Shown piece by piece: positions 5,706 to 12,089 of a stretch of 12,089 nt of DNA. The position numbers and the translations under genes were made by a program. Position 1 is the stretch's first letter. Each line of letters starts with the position of its first letter. The stretch spans positions 120,826-132,914 of the forward strand of contig MU647209.1 in NCBI GenBank assembly GCA_026770585.1. Direction: 5' to 3'. The stretch is from Baffinella frigidus. Taxonomy: Eukaryota > Cryptophyceae > Cryptomonadales > Baffinellaceae. The notes under the pieces were generated by a model. It searched no databases, was not told the DNA's origin, and saw only the letters and a program-made list of their open reading frames with translations.

Positions 5706-5785
5706 CATTTCTCGAAATTTCTCATTTCTCGAAGAATCTCTCGAGTCTCGAGATTTCTCGAGTCTCGAACCTCGTTTCTCGAAGC
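5706..5785. repeat. TCTCGAG/TTTCTCGAA repeat block
   Basis: Irregular repeats of TTTCTCGAA and TCTCGAGTCTCGAGATTTCT, related to the 66-bp minisatellite at 5003 but without a clean period. It lies about 560 bp from that array, on the far side of the telomere-like tract and two MITE-1 copies. Confidence 0.7.
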
Positions 5786-5793
5786 CGTTTGAA

Positions 5794-5822
5794 ACCCAAG
5801 AAGAGTCTGACTCTTCTTGGGT
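5794..5822. other. Perfect 14-bp hairpin
   Basis: ACCCAAGAAGAGTC (5794-5807) and GACTCTTCTTGGGT (5809-5822) are perfect inverted copies with a single base between them. As DNA it would extrude a tight cruciform. Nothing shows a gene or terminator here. Confidence 0.7.
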
Positions 5823-5876
5823 GTCAGACAGACACACCTTTGGACGTGTGTTTGATAGAGCGGGTCCTGATTAGTT

Positions 5877-6056
5877 TTCTTCCCCGATTGACTTTACAAG
5901 TGATTTTACCGCGGCCGAACATTCTCTCTTCGAACCGATTGACTTTCGATTGCGGGTTTTACGTTTCTCGGGCAATTGTACGAGATGTCGCCCGAAATTG
6001 GGAAGCCTGCGGCGCAAAAAGCCAGAAAAAAACACTTGTAAAGTCAACTGCGCTTC
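5877..6056 (-). mobile_element. MITE-3 copy c (inverted, diverged)
   Basis: Read on the minus strand, this matches MITE-3: GACTTTACAAGTGTTTTTTT, then TTTTGCGCCGCAGGCT, ATTTCGGGCGACATCTCGTA, CCGCAATCGAAAGTCAAT and a closing CACTTGTAAAGTC. It is shorter than copies a and b and lacks the 45-bp palindrome that precedes both of them, so the palindrome is not part of the element proper. Confidence 0.8.
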
Positions 6057-6585
6057 TGTGAGCAACACCGCACTCACATGTGCGAGAAAAGGTTCCCAAT
6101 CTGAGATGAGAGGAAAATGGAATACGATCAGGCAAGCAAAAGATCAAGGTAATAGTCAAAAAGGAACAGATCTGGCGGGGATCTAGGGGAGAACGGAGGT
6201 GGTGCTCCACCTCCTTTCTCCTCGTTATCTAAATGGTGGCCCTCCCTTCTCAACAGGTCACCCCAAGAATATCTAAATGGTCTGAAGGGTGACCCCCAGG
6301 GGGGGGGTCCAAAAAGAAAACCGCCGCCCAAAACACCACATCAGGTGAGGAACGAAGTGAAGCTGCGGGAACCGGGGCTGGTCGAGTAGAGAAGGATCTT
6401 TAAGCCATACATGCATACATGCAGACGACTCAAAGGGCCCACAAGACCCTTTCACATGCCTCACCATCGGGCCTCTCCAGAAAGTCAAACCTGCGAAGAG
6501 GTGGAGGCATCAGTCTTGGAAGGTCGAATGTAATATAACCATCGCGGAATAGCCACGGGGTAAATTCAACCACATACAGCCGGAT
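6057..6585. other. Unassigned interval with one hairpin and a short direct repeat
   Basis: The hairpin at 6186-6223 pairs GGGGAGAACGGAGGTGG with CCACCTCCTTTCTCCTC (15 of 17) around TGCT. TATCTAAATGGT occurs at about 6226 and again 44 bp later. A GACCCCCAGGGGGGGGGTC stretch is near 6291. I find no coding region with codon bias and no link to the element families. Confidence 0.45.
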
Positions 6586-6668
6586 GGAGGAGTCGGCTCC
6601 CTGAAGGAGCCGACTCGAGCTGGATTGGCTAACCGATCTGAGGATCGGTGAAACAATCCGACTCCTCC
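6586..6668. other. Mutually exclusive hairpins (three-stem structure)
   Basis: An outer 11-bp stem GGAGGAGTCGG (6586-6596) pairs perfectly with CCGACTCCTCC (6658-6668). Its left arm also overlaps GAGTCGGCTCC (6590-6600), which pairs perfectly with GGAGCCGACTC (6606-6616). Inside, GGATTG/CAATCC (6622-6627, 6654-6659) encloses ACCGATC/GATCGGT (6632-6638, 6643-6649). The left arm has two alternative partners, so two folds compete. It may be a decayed element, a structured RNA, or chance. Confidence 0.55.
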
Positions 6669-6689
6669 CTTTTCTGGAACCCAGGGAAA

Positions 6690-6790
6690 TGATAGGTCTA
6701 TATCGATGAGGTCAAATTATGTGGTTTGTTTGTTACTGATTACTGATTCATTTATCAGTAATCAGTAACTCTTCATCGTGGACCTACCAA
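6690..6790. repeat. Nested palindrome with TTACTGATTACTGA arms
   Basis: The inner arms GTTACTGATTACTGAT (6732-6747) and ATCAGTAATCAGTAAC (6754-6769) are perfect around TCATTT. Looser outer arms match ATAGGTC...CGATGAG on the left and, inverted, CATCG..GGACCTACC on the right. The ATTACTGA motif is also at the edges of the repeated segments at 6898-6955 and 9222-9281. Confidence 0.6.
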
Positions 6791-6897
6791 ACATCTCCTT
6801 CTTCTTCGCCGTTTACTTCATCTGCGCCAATCTTCGGGGAGCATCCCTCGGAGACAGACTGAGCGGGGTATAACATGGACCGATCATAGTCTGGTAA

Positions 6898-6955
6898 TGG
6901 CACAGGTTAGGCAATAACGGCGAAACCTCTTTAATAAATTCAGTAATCAGTAATC
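6898..6955 (-). repeat. 58-bp dispersed repeat, copy 1
   Basis: The reverse complement reads GATTACTGATTACTGAATTT, then ATTAAAGAGGTTTCGCCG and TATTGCCTAACCTGTGCC. This matches 9222-9281 with about 5 substitutions. Its ATTACTGATTACTGA end is also the inner arm of the palindrome 150 bp away, so 6732-6955 could be one element with such ends. Confidence 0.65.
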
Positions 6956-7018
6956 GGGAAGAAATGGTTTCTTCCCAACTTGGCAGCTGTAGAACCGCTC
7001 CCAACTCGGGAATTAGAC

Positions 7019-7269
7019 TAATGGCTTCCCGCCGACCTGGAGCGGTTCTATCCCGCTCCAAGTCGGCGGGAATCATTTTCTTCTGTGATTGACTTTACAA
7101 GTGTGTTTATCTGTTTTTTTGCGCCGCAGGCTGCCTCATTTCGGGCGACATCTCGTACAAATGCCGTTAATTCCCGAGAAACGGAAAACCCGCAATCGAA
7201 AGTCAATTGTTTCCACCTGAGAAACGTTCGGCCGCGATAAAATCACTTGTAAAGTCGATCGCAGAAGAA
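7019..7269. mobile_element. Composite repeat copy b: palindrome plus MITE-3
   Basis: Matches 3753-4003 over all 251 positions with about 7 substitutions: the stem TCCCGCCGACCTGGAGCGG (7027-7045, mirrored at 7053-7071 with one mismatch), then MITE-3 at 7078-7269. Both copies are in the same orientation, 3266 bp apart. MITE-4 begins 2 bp downstream. Confidence 0.85.
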
Positions 7270-7271
7270 TC

Positions 7272-7418
7272 CTTTTTGGGGTCGAACCGCTCCAAACTTT
7301 AAAACTCTTTTAGCCAACTCACATGAAATTTTACAAGAGCGAAATTTAGGCTGCAGTGAATTTCGGGTGAGTTGGCGAAAAGAGTTTTGGAAGTTTAGAA
7401 GTTTTTGGACCCAAAAAG
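7272..7418. mobile_element. MITE-4, single-copy foldback element
   Basis: 147 bp with inverted arms of about 59 bp (7272-7330 and 7359-7418). The left arm starts CTTTTTGGGGTCGAACCGCT and includes AAAACTCTTTTAGCCAACTC; the right arm mirrors both with scattered mismatches. No other copy is in the window and no target duplication is evident. Confidence 0.7.
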
Positions 7419-7648
7419 CTTGAAAAGGGTATGAAGTCATCAAAGACCTGCTCTATGACATGTAGATGCAGGATCCTACGGAACCCTCAAATATGGGTAG
7501 TGGCAGTTTCTTGCCTTAGGATTCAACCGGATGATTACCCGAGTATTTCCCTAAACTCGCCTCATTTCTGCACCGTGCATTTCTCTTTCGAATAAAGTCA
7601 ATAAGTGTCAATAATAAGTGACGGGCACGAGCCTCGCACAAAGCTTCG

Positions 7649-7744
7649 TACAGGGGTACCTCGCTCATAAGAAACGCCCACCCCCCTAGGACCCCCATAG
7701 GGCCCTAGGGGGTAGCTGTTTCTTATGAGCGAGGTACCCCTGTA
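7649..7744. mobile_element. MITE-1 copy 5 (short form)
   Basis: 96 bp with near-perfect ends TACAGGGGTACCTCGCTCAT then AAGAAAC, and the same on the other strand. The centre (CCCCCCTAGGACCCCCATAG then GGCCCTAGGGGG) is shortened, so the whole element is almost one palindrome. The left edge interrupts an AAGCTTCGTAC motif of the type clustered at 4.0-4.8 kb. Confidence 0.9.
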
Positions 7745-8085
7745 GATGTTGCGGAATTTGTTTTCGAAATGGGTTGGGTCGGGAAGCTCATCTGTAGATT
7801 GTTCCCACCTCCTCAAGAGTGAGGTGGGCGTGGCCTTCAATGTGGGTGTAATACAAAGCACCGGGCGGCACTTCATTGCCACTCCTGTACTCGCACCCAC
7901 CTCTGGGGATACTGCCCCATGTAGGATGACCGGAGTGACTTTACACAGGTCACGTCCACTAAAAGGAGATATATAAGTCTGCATCACGTGCGGGCTCCTG
8001 TTCTCTGCAGTAAACGACTCTACTCCCATGGACATCATCGTCTGTGGTGCGAGCACCAGCGGAGCCCTCCCGCAGACCCCCCACC
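7745..8085 (-). CDS. Possible coding fragment, unknown function
   Basis: The minus strand is stop-free here and across the adjoining MITE-1 (down to about 7600). Between the two flanking mobile elements it translates to a mixed, non-repetitive sequence, for example RDLCKVTPVILHGAVSPEVG and PTSLLRRWEQSTDELPDPTH. I recognise no domain. Third-position composition is not biased, unlike the segment at 3300-3575. A shorter plus-strand frame (7746-7976) overlaps it, so strand choice is uncertain. It could be an exon or old element-derived coding sequence between MITE-1 and MITE-2, or a chance open frame. No splice sites were identified. Confidence 0.2.
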
Positions 8086-8087
8086 CC

Positions 8088-8228
8088 CCACCAACCCTCA
8101 CTGGAGGACCAAATCGTCGATTTTAAATCCTTGGTTTTACCTGGGCAGACCCCCTCTTTCGGGGGGTCTGCCCAGGTCAAGTGAAGGTTTTGAAATCAAC
8201 GATTTGGTCCTCCCGTGAGGGTTGGTGG
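8088..8228. mobile_element. MITE-2 copy 2
   Basis: 141 bp. The ends CCACCAACCCTCACTGGAGG then ACCAAATCGTCGATTTT are mirrored at AACGATTTGGTCCTCCCGTG then AGGGTTGGTGG. The central hairpin ACCTGGGCAGACCCCC (8139-8154) and GGGGGTCTGCCCAGGT (8162-8177) is perfect, so the entire element folds back. It is better preserved than copy 1. Confidence 0.88.
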
Positions 8229-8331
8229 CCGTGCGCGTGCGCGCGTCCGGTCCCACGCAGGGCTGGAAGGGGGGGTATTCAAAAGTCATTTTTGATGGGA
8301 AAATTTTCTGAAAAGTGAATTTGTGGCTTAA

Positions 8332-8371
8332 AAACGGCTCCAATAACAAGCAAACGGCTCCAAGAACGAGC
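8332..8371. repeat. 20-bp tandem duplication
   Basis: AAACGGCTCCAATAACAAGC (8332-8351) is followed by AAACGGCTCCAAGAACGAGC (8352-8371), which differs at two positions. Confidence 0.85.
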
Positions 8372-8414
8372 AAGGAATACCCCACCCAAGGGCCTGGAGT
8401 GGAAGCCACTGCGC

Positions 8415-8636
8415 GAAGCATGGCCGTTCTACAGAACAAGTTCGGGAGTCCGTCTATGTTAATCTCCATACAAGTATTAATTAATTGCTCTTGGGCAACG
8501 AAAATTACTACACGATTTGCTTATAAAAGTAATAGTAGAGCATTTGTGTAGTAAATTTCGTTACGCCAAAAGCAATTAATTAATACTTGTATGGAGATGA
8601 ATGTTGGGAGCTCGAAGAACATAAAGAACCTGAAGG
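8415..8636 (-). repeat. Dispersed repeat R-A, copy F, split by MITE-5
   Basis: On this strand the first part (8415-8460: GAAGCATGGCCGTTCTACAG, then AACAAGTTCGGGAGTCCGTC and TATGTT) and the second part (8606-8636: GGGAGCTCGAAGAACATAAA then GAACCTGAAGG) together give a continuous inverted R-A copy. The 140-bp insertion at 8461-8600 lies in the conserved CTATGTTGGGAGC core. This proves the order of events: R-A was present first. Confidence 0.88.
8461..8600. mobile_element. MITE-5 with 5-bp target-site duplication
   Basis: 140-bp foldback with about 52-bp arms (8462-8513 and 8546-8598), starting ATCTCCATACAAGTATTAAT. ATGTT lies directly before it (8456-8460) and directly after it (8601-8605), and the intact R-A consensus has this sequence only once. 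It is strongly AT-rich compared with its surroundings and has no coding capacity. The superfamily is not certain. Confidence 0.9.
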
Positions 8637-8863
8637 AGATTGGAGAGGTGGAAAAACAGCAAGCAAGCTTGGCAAAGGCTTCACTCTCTCTGGGTGTGTG
8701 TCATGCTTCTTGTCCGACGTCCATTGAAACTAGAACTCAGGGTTGAGCGTAGAGATGCGGGGGGAGAAGAACCATCCTATGCAACGAGCGCCATCCCAAA
8801 CATTTCGTACTGAGAGACCTGTGGATAGCAATACGGCCGCCATCTGTTCCCCCCCACGGATCG
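8637..8863. other. Unassigned interval
   Basis: No open frame with coding bias, no tandem repeat and no strong inverted repeat. It separates the inverted R-A copy F from the direct copy G. Confidence 0.4.
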
Positions 8864-8977
8864 TTTAGGTCCTGTTGGTTCTTCGAAAGCTCCCAACATA
8901 GGCCGACACCGGAACTGGTTCTGTAGCAAGGCCATGCTTCCTTTCAGATCTCATCAAGCCCCCCTGTACAGAGGATC
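8864..8977 (+). repeat. Dispersed repeat R-A, copy G
   Basis: Contains TTTAGGTCCTGTTGGTTCTT, the core AGCTCCCAACATAGGCCGAC and the tail CATCAAGCCCCCCTGTACAG then AGGATC, identical in its last part to copy C. This fixes the right-hand boundary of the full-length repeat near GAGGATC. Two extra bases near the GAAAGCTCCC segment break the minus-strand open frame. Confidence 0.85.
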
Positions 8978-9030
8978 GCCGGAGGCTATTTGAGATAGAG
9001 AGATCCAAACGACGCCCCGGTTCATCTAAG

Positions 9031-9159
9031 GGTGTACCCCAGAACCACGATAGGGCCCTAGTGGCTATTATACGTCTCGAGGTAGTGAATTCACTGTAAA
9101 ATTAGTGGATTTGTACCAGATTACGGCCTGGTCAAACAACCCAGACTTATAGCCACTAG
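9031..9159. repeat. MITE-1 internal relic and 102-bp inverted-repeat segment
   Basis: CCCCAGAACCACGATAGGGC at 9037-9056 resembles the interior of MITE-1 copy 4. It is followed by CTAGTGGCTAT (9058-9068), whose perfect inverse ATAGCCACTAG is at 9149-9159. That motif appears once more at 11646-11656. The inner sequence includes GTGAATTCAC (9086-9095), a palindrome also present at 11609-11618. Confidence 0.4.
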
Positions 9160-9221
9160 ATAGGTCTTGTGTGCTGAGTGAGGCACCCCACAATCCCTTG
9201 AGTGGCGAGTGGCTTGTAACG

Positions 9222-9281
9222 CTGATTACTGATTACTGAATTTGTTAAAGAGGGTTCGCCGATATTGCCTAACCCGTGCCT
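9222..9281 (+). repeat. 58-bp dispersed repeat, copy 2
   Basis: CTGATTACTGATTACTGAAT then TTGTTAAAGAGGGTTCGCCG and ATATTGCCTAACCCGTGCC. It matches the inverted copy at 6898-6955 with about 5 substitutions, and similarity ends near 9281. The two copies read LITEFxKExSPxLPN in the same frame, but too few positions exist to infer selection. Confidence 0.65.
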
Positions 9282-9340
9282 CCTTTCTAGGCCTCTCTAG
9301 AGCCTCTGCGTATCGTGGGTGGGCTATGGGTGACCCGCTC

Positions 9341-9400
9341 CTTTAGGTCCTTAAGGTCTTCGAGCTCCCGACATATGCGGACACCGGAACTTGTTCTGTA
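9341..9400 (+). repeat. Dispersed repeat R-A, copy H (truncated)
   Basis: CTTTAGGTCCTTAAGGTCTT, then CGAGCTCCCGACATATGCGG and ACACCGGAACTTGTTCTG. The similarity stops at about 9400, where other copies continue into the GCCATGCTTCC segment, and the 22-bp minisatellite follows. Confidence 0.8.
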
Positions 9401-9421
9401 ACCACTTGATGAGACCCCGCT

Positions 9422-9586
9422 GTCACCTGTCCGACCGAGGCTCGTCACCTGTTCGACCGAGGCTCGTCACCTGTCTAACCGAGGCTCGTCACCTGTCCGA
9501 CCGAGGCTCGTCACCTGTCCGACCGAGGCTCGTCCCCTGTCTAACCGAGTCTCGTCACCCGTCCGACCGAGGCTCGTCACCTGTGG
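9422..9586. repeat. 22-bp minisatellite
   Basis: Seven full units of GTCACCTGTCCGACCGAGGC+TC, starting at 9422, 9444, 9466, 9488, 9510, 9532 and 9554, plus an 11-bp partial unit. Variants include TTCGACC, TCTAACC, GTCCCC and GAGTCTC. The TCTAACC variant appears in units 3 and 6, which suggests duplication of a three-unit block. There are no unique spacers, so it is not a CRISPR array. Confidence 0.93.
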
Positions 9587-9609
9587 TTTTTGGCCAAAAC
9601 CCCGAAACA

Positions 9610-9669
9610 GCCCGTTTCCTCCCTTCACCCTGAACCTTTGCCCGTTTCCCCCCTTCACCCTGAACCTTT
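9610..9669. repeat. 30-bp tandem duplication
   Basis: GCCCGTTTCCTCCCTTCACC then CTGAACCTTT at 9610-9639 is repeated at 9640-9669 with one difference. It bridges the 22-bp minisatellite and the telomere-like CCCTAAA/CCCGAAA tract. Confidence 0.88.
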
Positions 9670-9797
9670 AATCCTAACCCTAAACCCAAATCCCTAAACC
9701 CGAAACCCGAAACCCGAAACCCGAAACCCGAAACCCGAAATCCGAAACCCGAAACCCATACCCGGAAACCGAAACCCGAAACCCAAAACCACTATTT
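9670..9797 (-). repeat. Telomere-like C-rich tract (CCCTAAA, CCCGAAA)
   Basis: Begins with CCCTAA/CCCTAAA units and continues with about a dozen CCCGAAA units and variants. The G-rich tract of opposite orientation begins about 40 bp later, so repeats point outward from 9798-9837. Confidence 0.88.
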
Positions 9798-9837
9798 TGA
9801 GAGGCCTCTGTATTTTAGTCCAAACCTAAAGGGAGTG

Positions 9838-10300
9838 GTTCAGGGTTCAGGGTTTAGGGTTAAGGTTTTAGAAATTAAGGTTTGGGGTTTAGGGTTCAGG
9901 GTTTAGGGTTTAAGGTTTAGGGTTTGGGGTTTAGGGTTTAGGGTTTGGGGTTTGGGGTTTAGGGTTTAGGGTTTAGGGTTTGGGGTTTGGGGATAAGGGT
10001 TTAGGGTTTAGGGTTGAGGGTTGAGGGTTGAGGGTTGAGGGGTTAGGGGTTGGGGTTTAGGGGTTAGGGGTTAGGGTTGAGGGTTGAAGGTTGAGGGTTG
10101 AGGATTGAAGGTTGAGGGTTTAAGGTTTAAGGTTTAGGGTTAAGGGTGAAGGGTGAAGGGTGAAGGGTTAAGGATTAAGGGTTGATGGTAAAGTGGTTAG
10201 CATTCAAGGTCTGGGGTTTAGGGTTTAGGGTTCAGGGTGCAGGGTTCGGGGTATAGGGTTTAGTGTTTAGGGGTTAGGGTTGAAAGTGTAGGGTTAGGGT

Positions 10301-10339
<39 letters not shown>

Positions 10340-11241
10340 GGTTGAGGGATTATGGTTAAGGGTTGAGCATTTCAGGTTTGGGGTTCAAGGTTTAGAGCTA
10401 AGGGTTCAGAATTCGTGGTTCAAGGTGTCGTGTTTAGGGTTTAGGATGCAGGCTGCAGATTGAGGGGTGAGGGTTTTGGGTCTAGGGTTTATGGTTTAGG
10501 GTTAGGGTTAAGGGTGTAGGGTTTTGGAATTAGTGGTTATGGTGCAGGGTTTAGGGTTCAAGGTTCCGAGAGTTTCCAGTGTGTGAATCAGGGATACGTT
10601 TGTCGGGTTTAGGGCTCGGGGTTCGGCGATTAGAGTTTGGGGCTCAGGGTTTTCAGGGTTTAGGGTTTAGGTTTCAGGGTTTAGGGTTTAGGGTTTAGGG
10701 TTTAGGTTTCAGGGTTTAGGGTTAAGGATTTAGGGTTTAGGGTTCATGGTTTGAGGATTAGGGTTTGGGGTTTAGGGTTTAGGGTTTGGGGTTTGGGGTT
10801 TAGGGTTTAGGGTTTAGGGTTTAGGGTTTGGGGTTTCGGGATCAGGGTTTAGGGTTTAGCGTTTAGCGTTTAGGGTTGAGGGTTTAGGTGTTAGGGTTCA
10901 GGGTTTACGTATTAGTGTTCAGGGTTTAGGGTTTAGGGTTTAGGATGTAGGGTTCAGGGTTTAGGGTTTAGGGTGTAGGGTTTAGGGTTCAGGGTTTAGG
11001 TGGTTGAGGTTATAGTTTTTAGGTTTGAGGGTTCAGGGTTGAGAGTTGGGGGTTGAGGGTTGATGATTCAGAGTTTATGTTTTGGGGTTGAGGGGTGAGG
11101 GTTGAGGGTTGAGGGGCTGAGGGTTGAGTGGTAAGGGTTCTGGGGTCAGGGGTCAGGGGTCAGGGATGAGTGGTGAGTGGTGAGGGTTGAGGGTTGAGGG
11201 TATTGGGTTCAGGATAGGGTTTAGGGTTAAGAGTTAAGGGT

Positions 11242-11317
<76 letters not shown>

Positions 11318-11562
11318 GTGAGGGTTGGGTGTTGAGGATCGAGGAGTTTTGTTTGAGTGTTTAGAGTGTATGGTTTAGGGTGTAGGGTTTTTGGTACAGG
11401 GTTCAGGGTTTATGGTTTAGGGTTCAGGGTTTATGGTTTAGGGTTTAGAGTTTAGGGTTTATGTTGGAGGGTTGAGGGCTGAGGGTTGAGGGTTGAGGGT
11501 TGAGGTTTGTTGTTTGAGGGTTCAGAGTTAAGGGTTTGAGGATGCTGGGTTTAGGGTTCAAT
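9838..11562 (+). repeat. Degenerate telomere-like array, 1.7 kb, G-rich strand on plus
   Basis: A long run of 7-bp units: TTTAGGG, TTTGGGG, TTGAGGG, TTCAGGG, TTAAGGG and imperfect forms. Homogeneous blocks occur, for example ten perfect TTGAGGG units at 11241-11310. The segment 9917-10013 and the segment 10758-10858 share the same order of TTTGGGG and TTTAGGG units, so parts were duplicated as blocks. Cytosine is rare on this strand. Degeneracy and flanking unique sequence argue for interstitial or subtelomeric DNA. No gene is present. Confidence 0.92.
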
Positions 11563-11604
11563 ATTTGGGGACCGACGACCTCTCTCTTTTTTTGATTTTT
11601 TTTC

Positions 11605-11622
11605 ATCCGTGAATTCACGGAT
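11605..11622. other. 18-bp perfect palindrome
   Basis: ATCCGTGAATTCACGGAT is perfectly symmetric around its EcoRI site and follows a T-rich stretch (11587-11603). The surrounding 11566-11670 includes weak inverted similarity (CGACGACCT against AGGTCGTG), which might mark an old element. Confidence 0.6.
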
Positions 11623-11687
11623 TTCTTTATTTTCGTGTGGGACGTATAGCCACTAGGTCGTGCTGACGCCCAACCCCGTGGGGTGCA

Positions 11688-11809
11688 TACAGGGGTACCT
11701 CGCTCATAAGAAACCGTCCCCCCCTAGGACCCTACAGTAGGACTATGCCTAGGGTCCTATGGTGTTCCTAGGGGGGGCGGCGGTTTCTTATGAGCGAGGT
11801 ACCCCTGTA
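11688..11809. mobile_element. MITE-1 copy 6 (best preserved)
   Basis: 122 bp. Both ends read TACAGGGGTACCTCGCTCAT then AAGAAACCG without a mismatch, and the G/C-rich inner stem pairs GTCCCCCCCTAGGACC with GTTCCTAGGGGGGGC. The interior holds CCTACAGTAGG and CCTAGGGTCCTA. TA occurs at both edges. This copy is the best template for the family consensus. Confidence 0.92.
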
Positions 11810-11867
11810 CATCATCATGGCGCCCGTGCAGGTAATAACCGAGGCCAGAAGACACATCCGAAAGCAA

Positions 11868-11952
11868 AAATGCTTTCCCTGCAGATCCCTTCTACGGAAC
11901 GGCGTGTCGTTGGCATATGTTGGGAGAAATTAAAACCTAAAGGACCTAAAGG
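11868..11952 (-). repeat. Dispersed repeat R-A, copy I (variant subfamily)
   Basis: The reverse complement reads GCCTTTAGGTCCTTTAGGTT, then TTAATTTCTCCCAACATATG and CGCCGTTCCGTAGAAGGGAT. It matches copy D, including the TTTTAATTTCT spacer and the CTGCAGGGAAAGCAT tail, and differs from the main R-A subfamily in these parts. Confidence 0.75.
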
Positions 11953-12001
11953 CGTGCGGGCGAGGAAGGCTGTGGACTTCCTAGCTCTGTCTCAGTCTAT
12001 T

Positions 12002-12026
12002 TGGTCTCACCAATTTGGTGAGACCA
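12002..12026. other. Perfect 11-bp hairpin
   Basis: TGGTCTCACCA (12002-12012) and TGGTGAGACCA (12016-12026) are perfect inverted copies separated by ATT. It lies in unassigned sequence that continues to the end of the window. Confidence 0.6.
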
Positions 12027-12089
12027 GGCTCGTTTCCGCTCCAAAGTTGACGAATGCGTACCACACACCCAGCATGTCAAGTTGAGAAC

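Noticed and set aside
9422-9586. Regular 22-bp repeats resembling a CRISPR array
   Set aside because: Units are directly adjacent with no unique spacers, and the surroundings are eukaryotic-type repeats.
9391-9658. Arg-rich repeat peptides on both strands
   Set aside because: Both strands are open only because the 22-bp minisatellite lacks stop codons. No other coding evidence.
9838-11562. A functional chromosome end
   Set aside because: Units are highly degenerate, the array is followed by more than 500 bp of other sequence including an intact MITE-1, and an oppositely oriented tract precedes it.
1-12089. tRNA, rRNA or other housekeeping RNA genes
   Set aside because: I looked for T-loop-like GGTTCGAATCC patterns and long conserved RNA segments on both strands and saw none. 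The few GTTCGAA-like matches lack a cloverleaf.

Overview
The window looks like repeat-dominated nuclear DNA from a eukaryote, most plausibly a microalga or another protist. It has long degenerate TTTAGGG/CCCTAAA-type (plant and algal telomere-type) arrays, many small inverted-repeat elements, several minisatellites, and almost no protein-like reading frames. I see no bacterial operon structure, Shine-Dalgarno pattern, tRNA or rRNA. The species cannot be fixed from this sequence alone.

Layout. 1-400: a GA microsatellite and a 162-bp foldback. 420-1550: a mosaic of MITE-1 (a 122-bp element with TA ends), MITE-2 (ends CCACCAACCCTCAC) and a dispersed repeat called R-A here. 1774-2455: telomere-like tracts, C-rich then G-rich, on either side of a MITE-1 copy. 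2574-3600: a longer MITE-2-type element carrying an R-A variant, then the only stretch with convincing codon bias, a minus-strand exon-like segment with a possible helix-turn-helix. 3753-4003: a palindrome plus the 192-bp element MITE-3, found again nearly intact at 7019-7269 and as a diverged inverted copy at 5877-6056. 4040-5450: TTCGTAC palindromes, a 66-bp XhoI-site minisatellite and another C-rich telomere-like tract. 5455-5785: MITE-1 copies and a second TCTCGAG block. 6186-6790: several strong hairpins. 7272-8636: MITE-4, MITE-1, a weak coding candidate, MITE-2, and a copy of R-A split by MITE-5 with a visible 5-bp target duplication. 8864-9800: more R-A, a 22-bp minisatellite, a 30-bp duplication and CCCGAAA repeats. 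9838-11562: a 1.7-kb degenerate G-rich telomere-like array. 11605-12089: a palindrome, an intact MITE-1, an R-A copy and a hairpin.

No gene set can be seen working together. What the window records is the interplay of non-autonomous DNA transposons, a dispersed repeat that keeps an open frame, and interstitial or subtelomeric arrays. No transposase catalytic domain was recognised, so the elements would have to be mobilised from elsewhere. MITE-1 ends resemble those of pogo/Tigger (Tc1/mariner) transposons, and this is the most specific family assignment I can offer.
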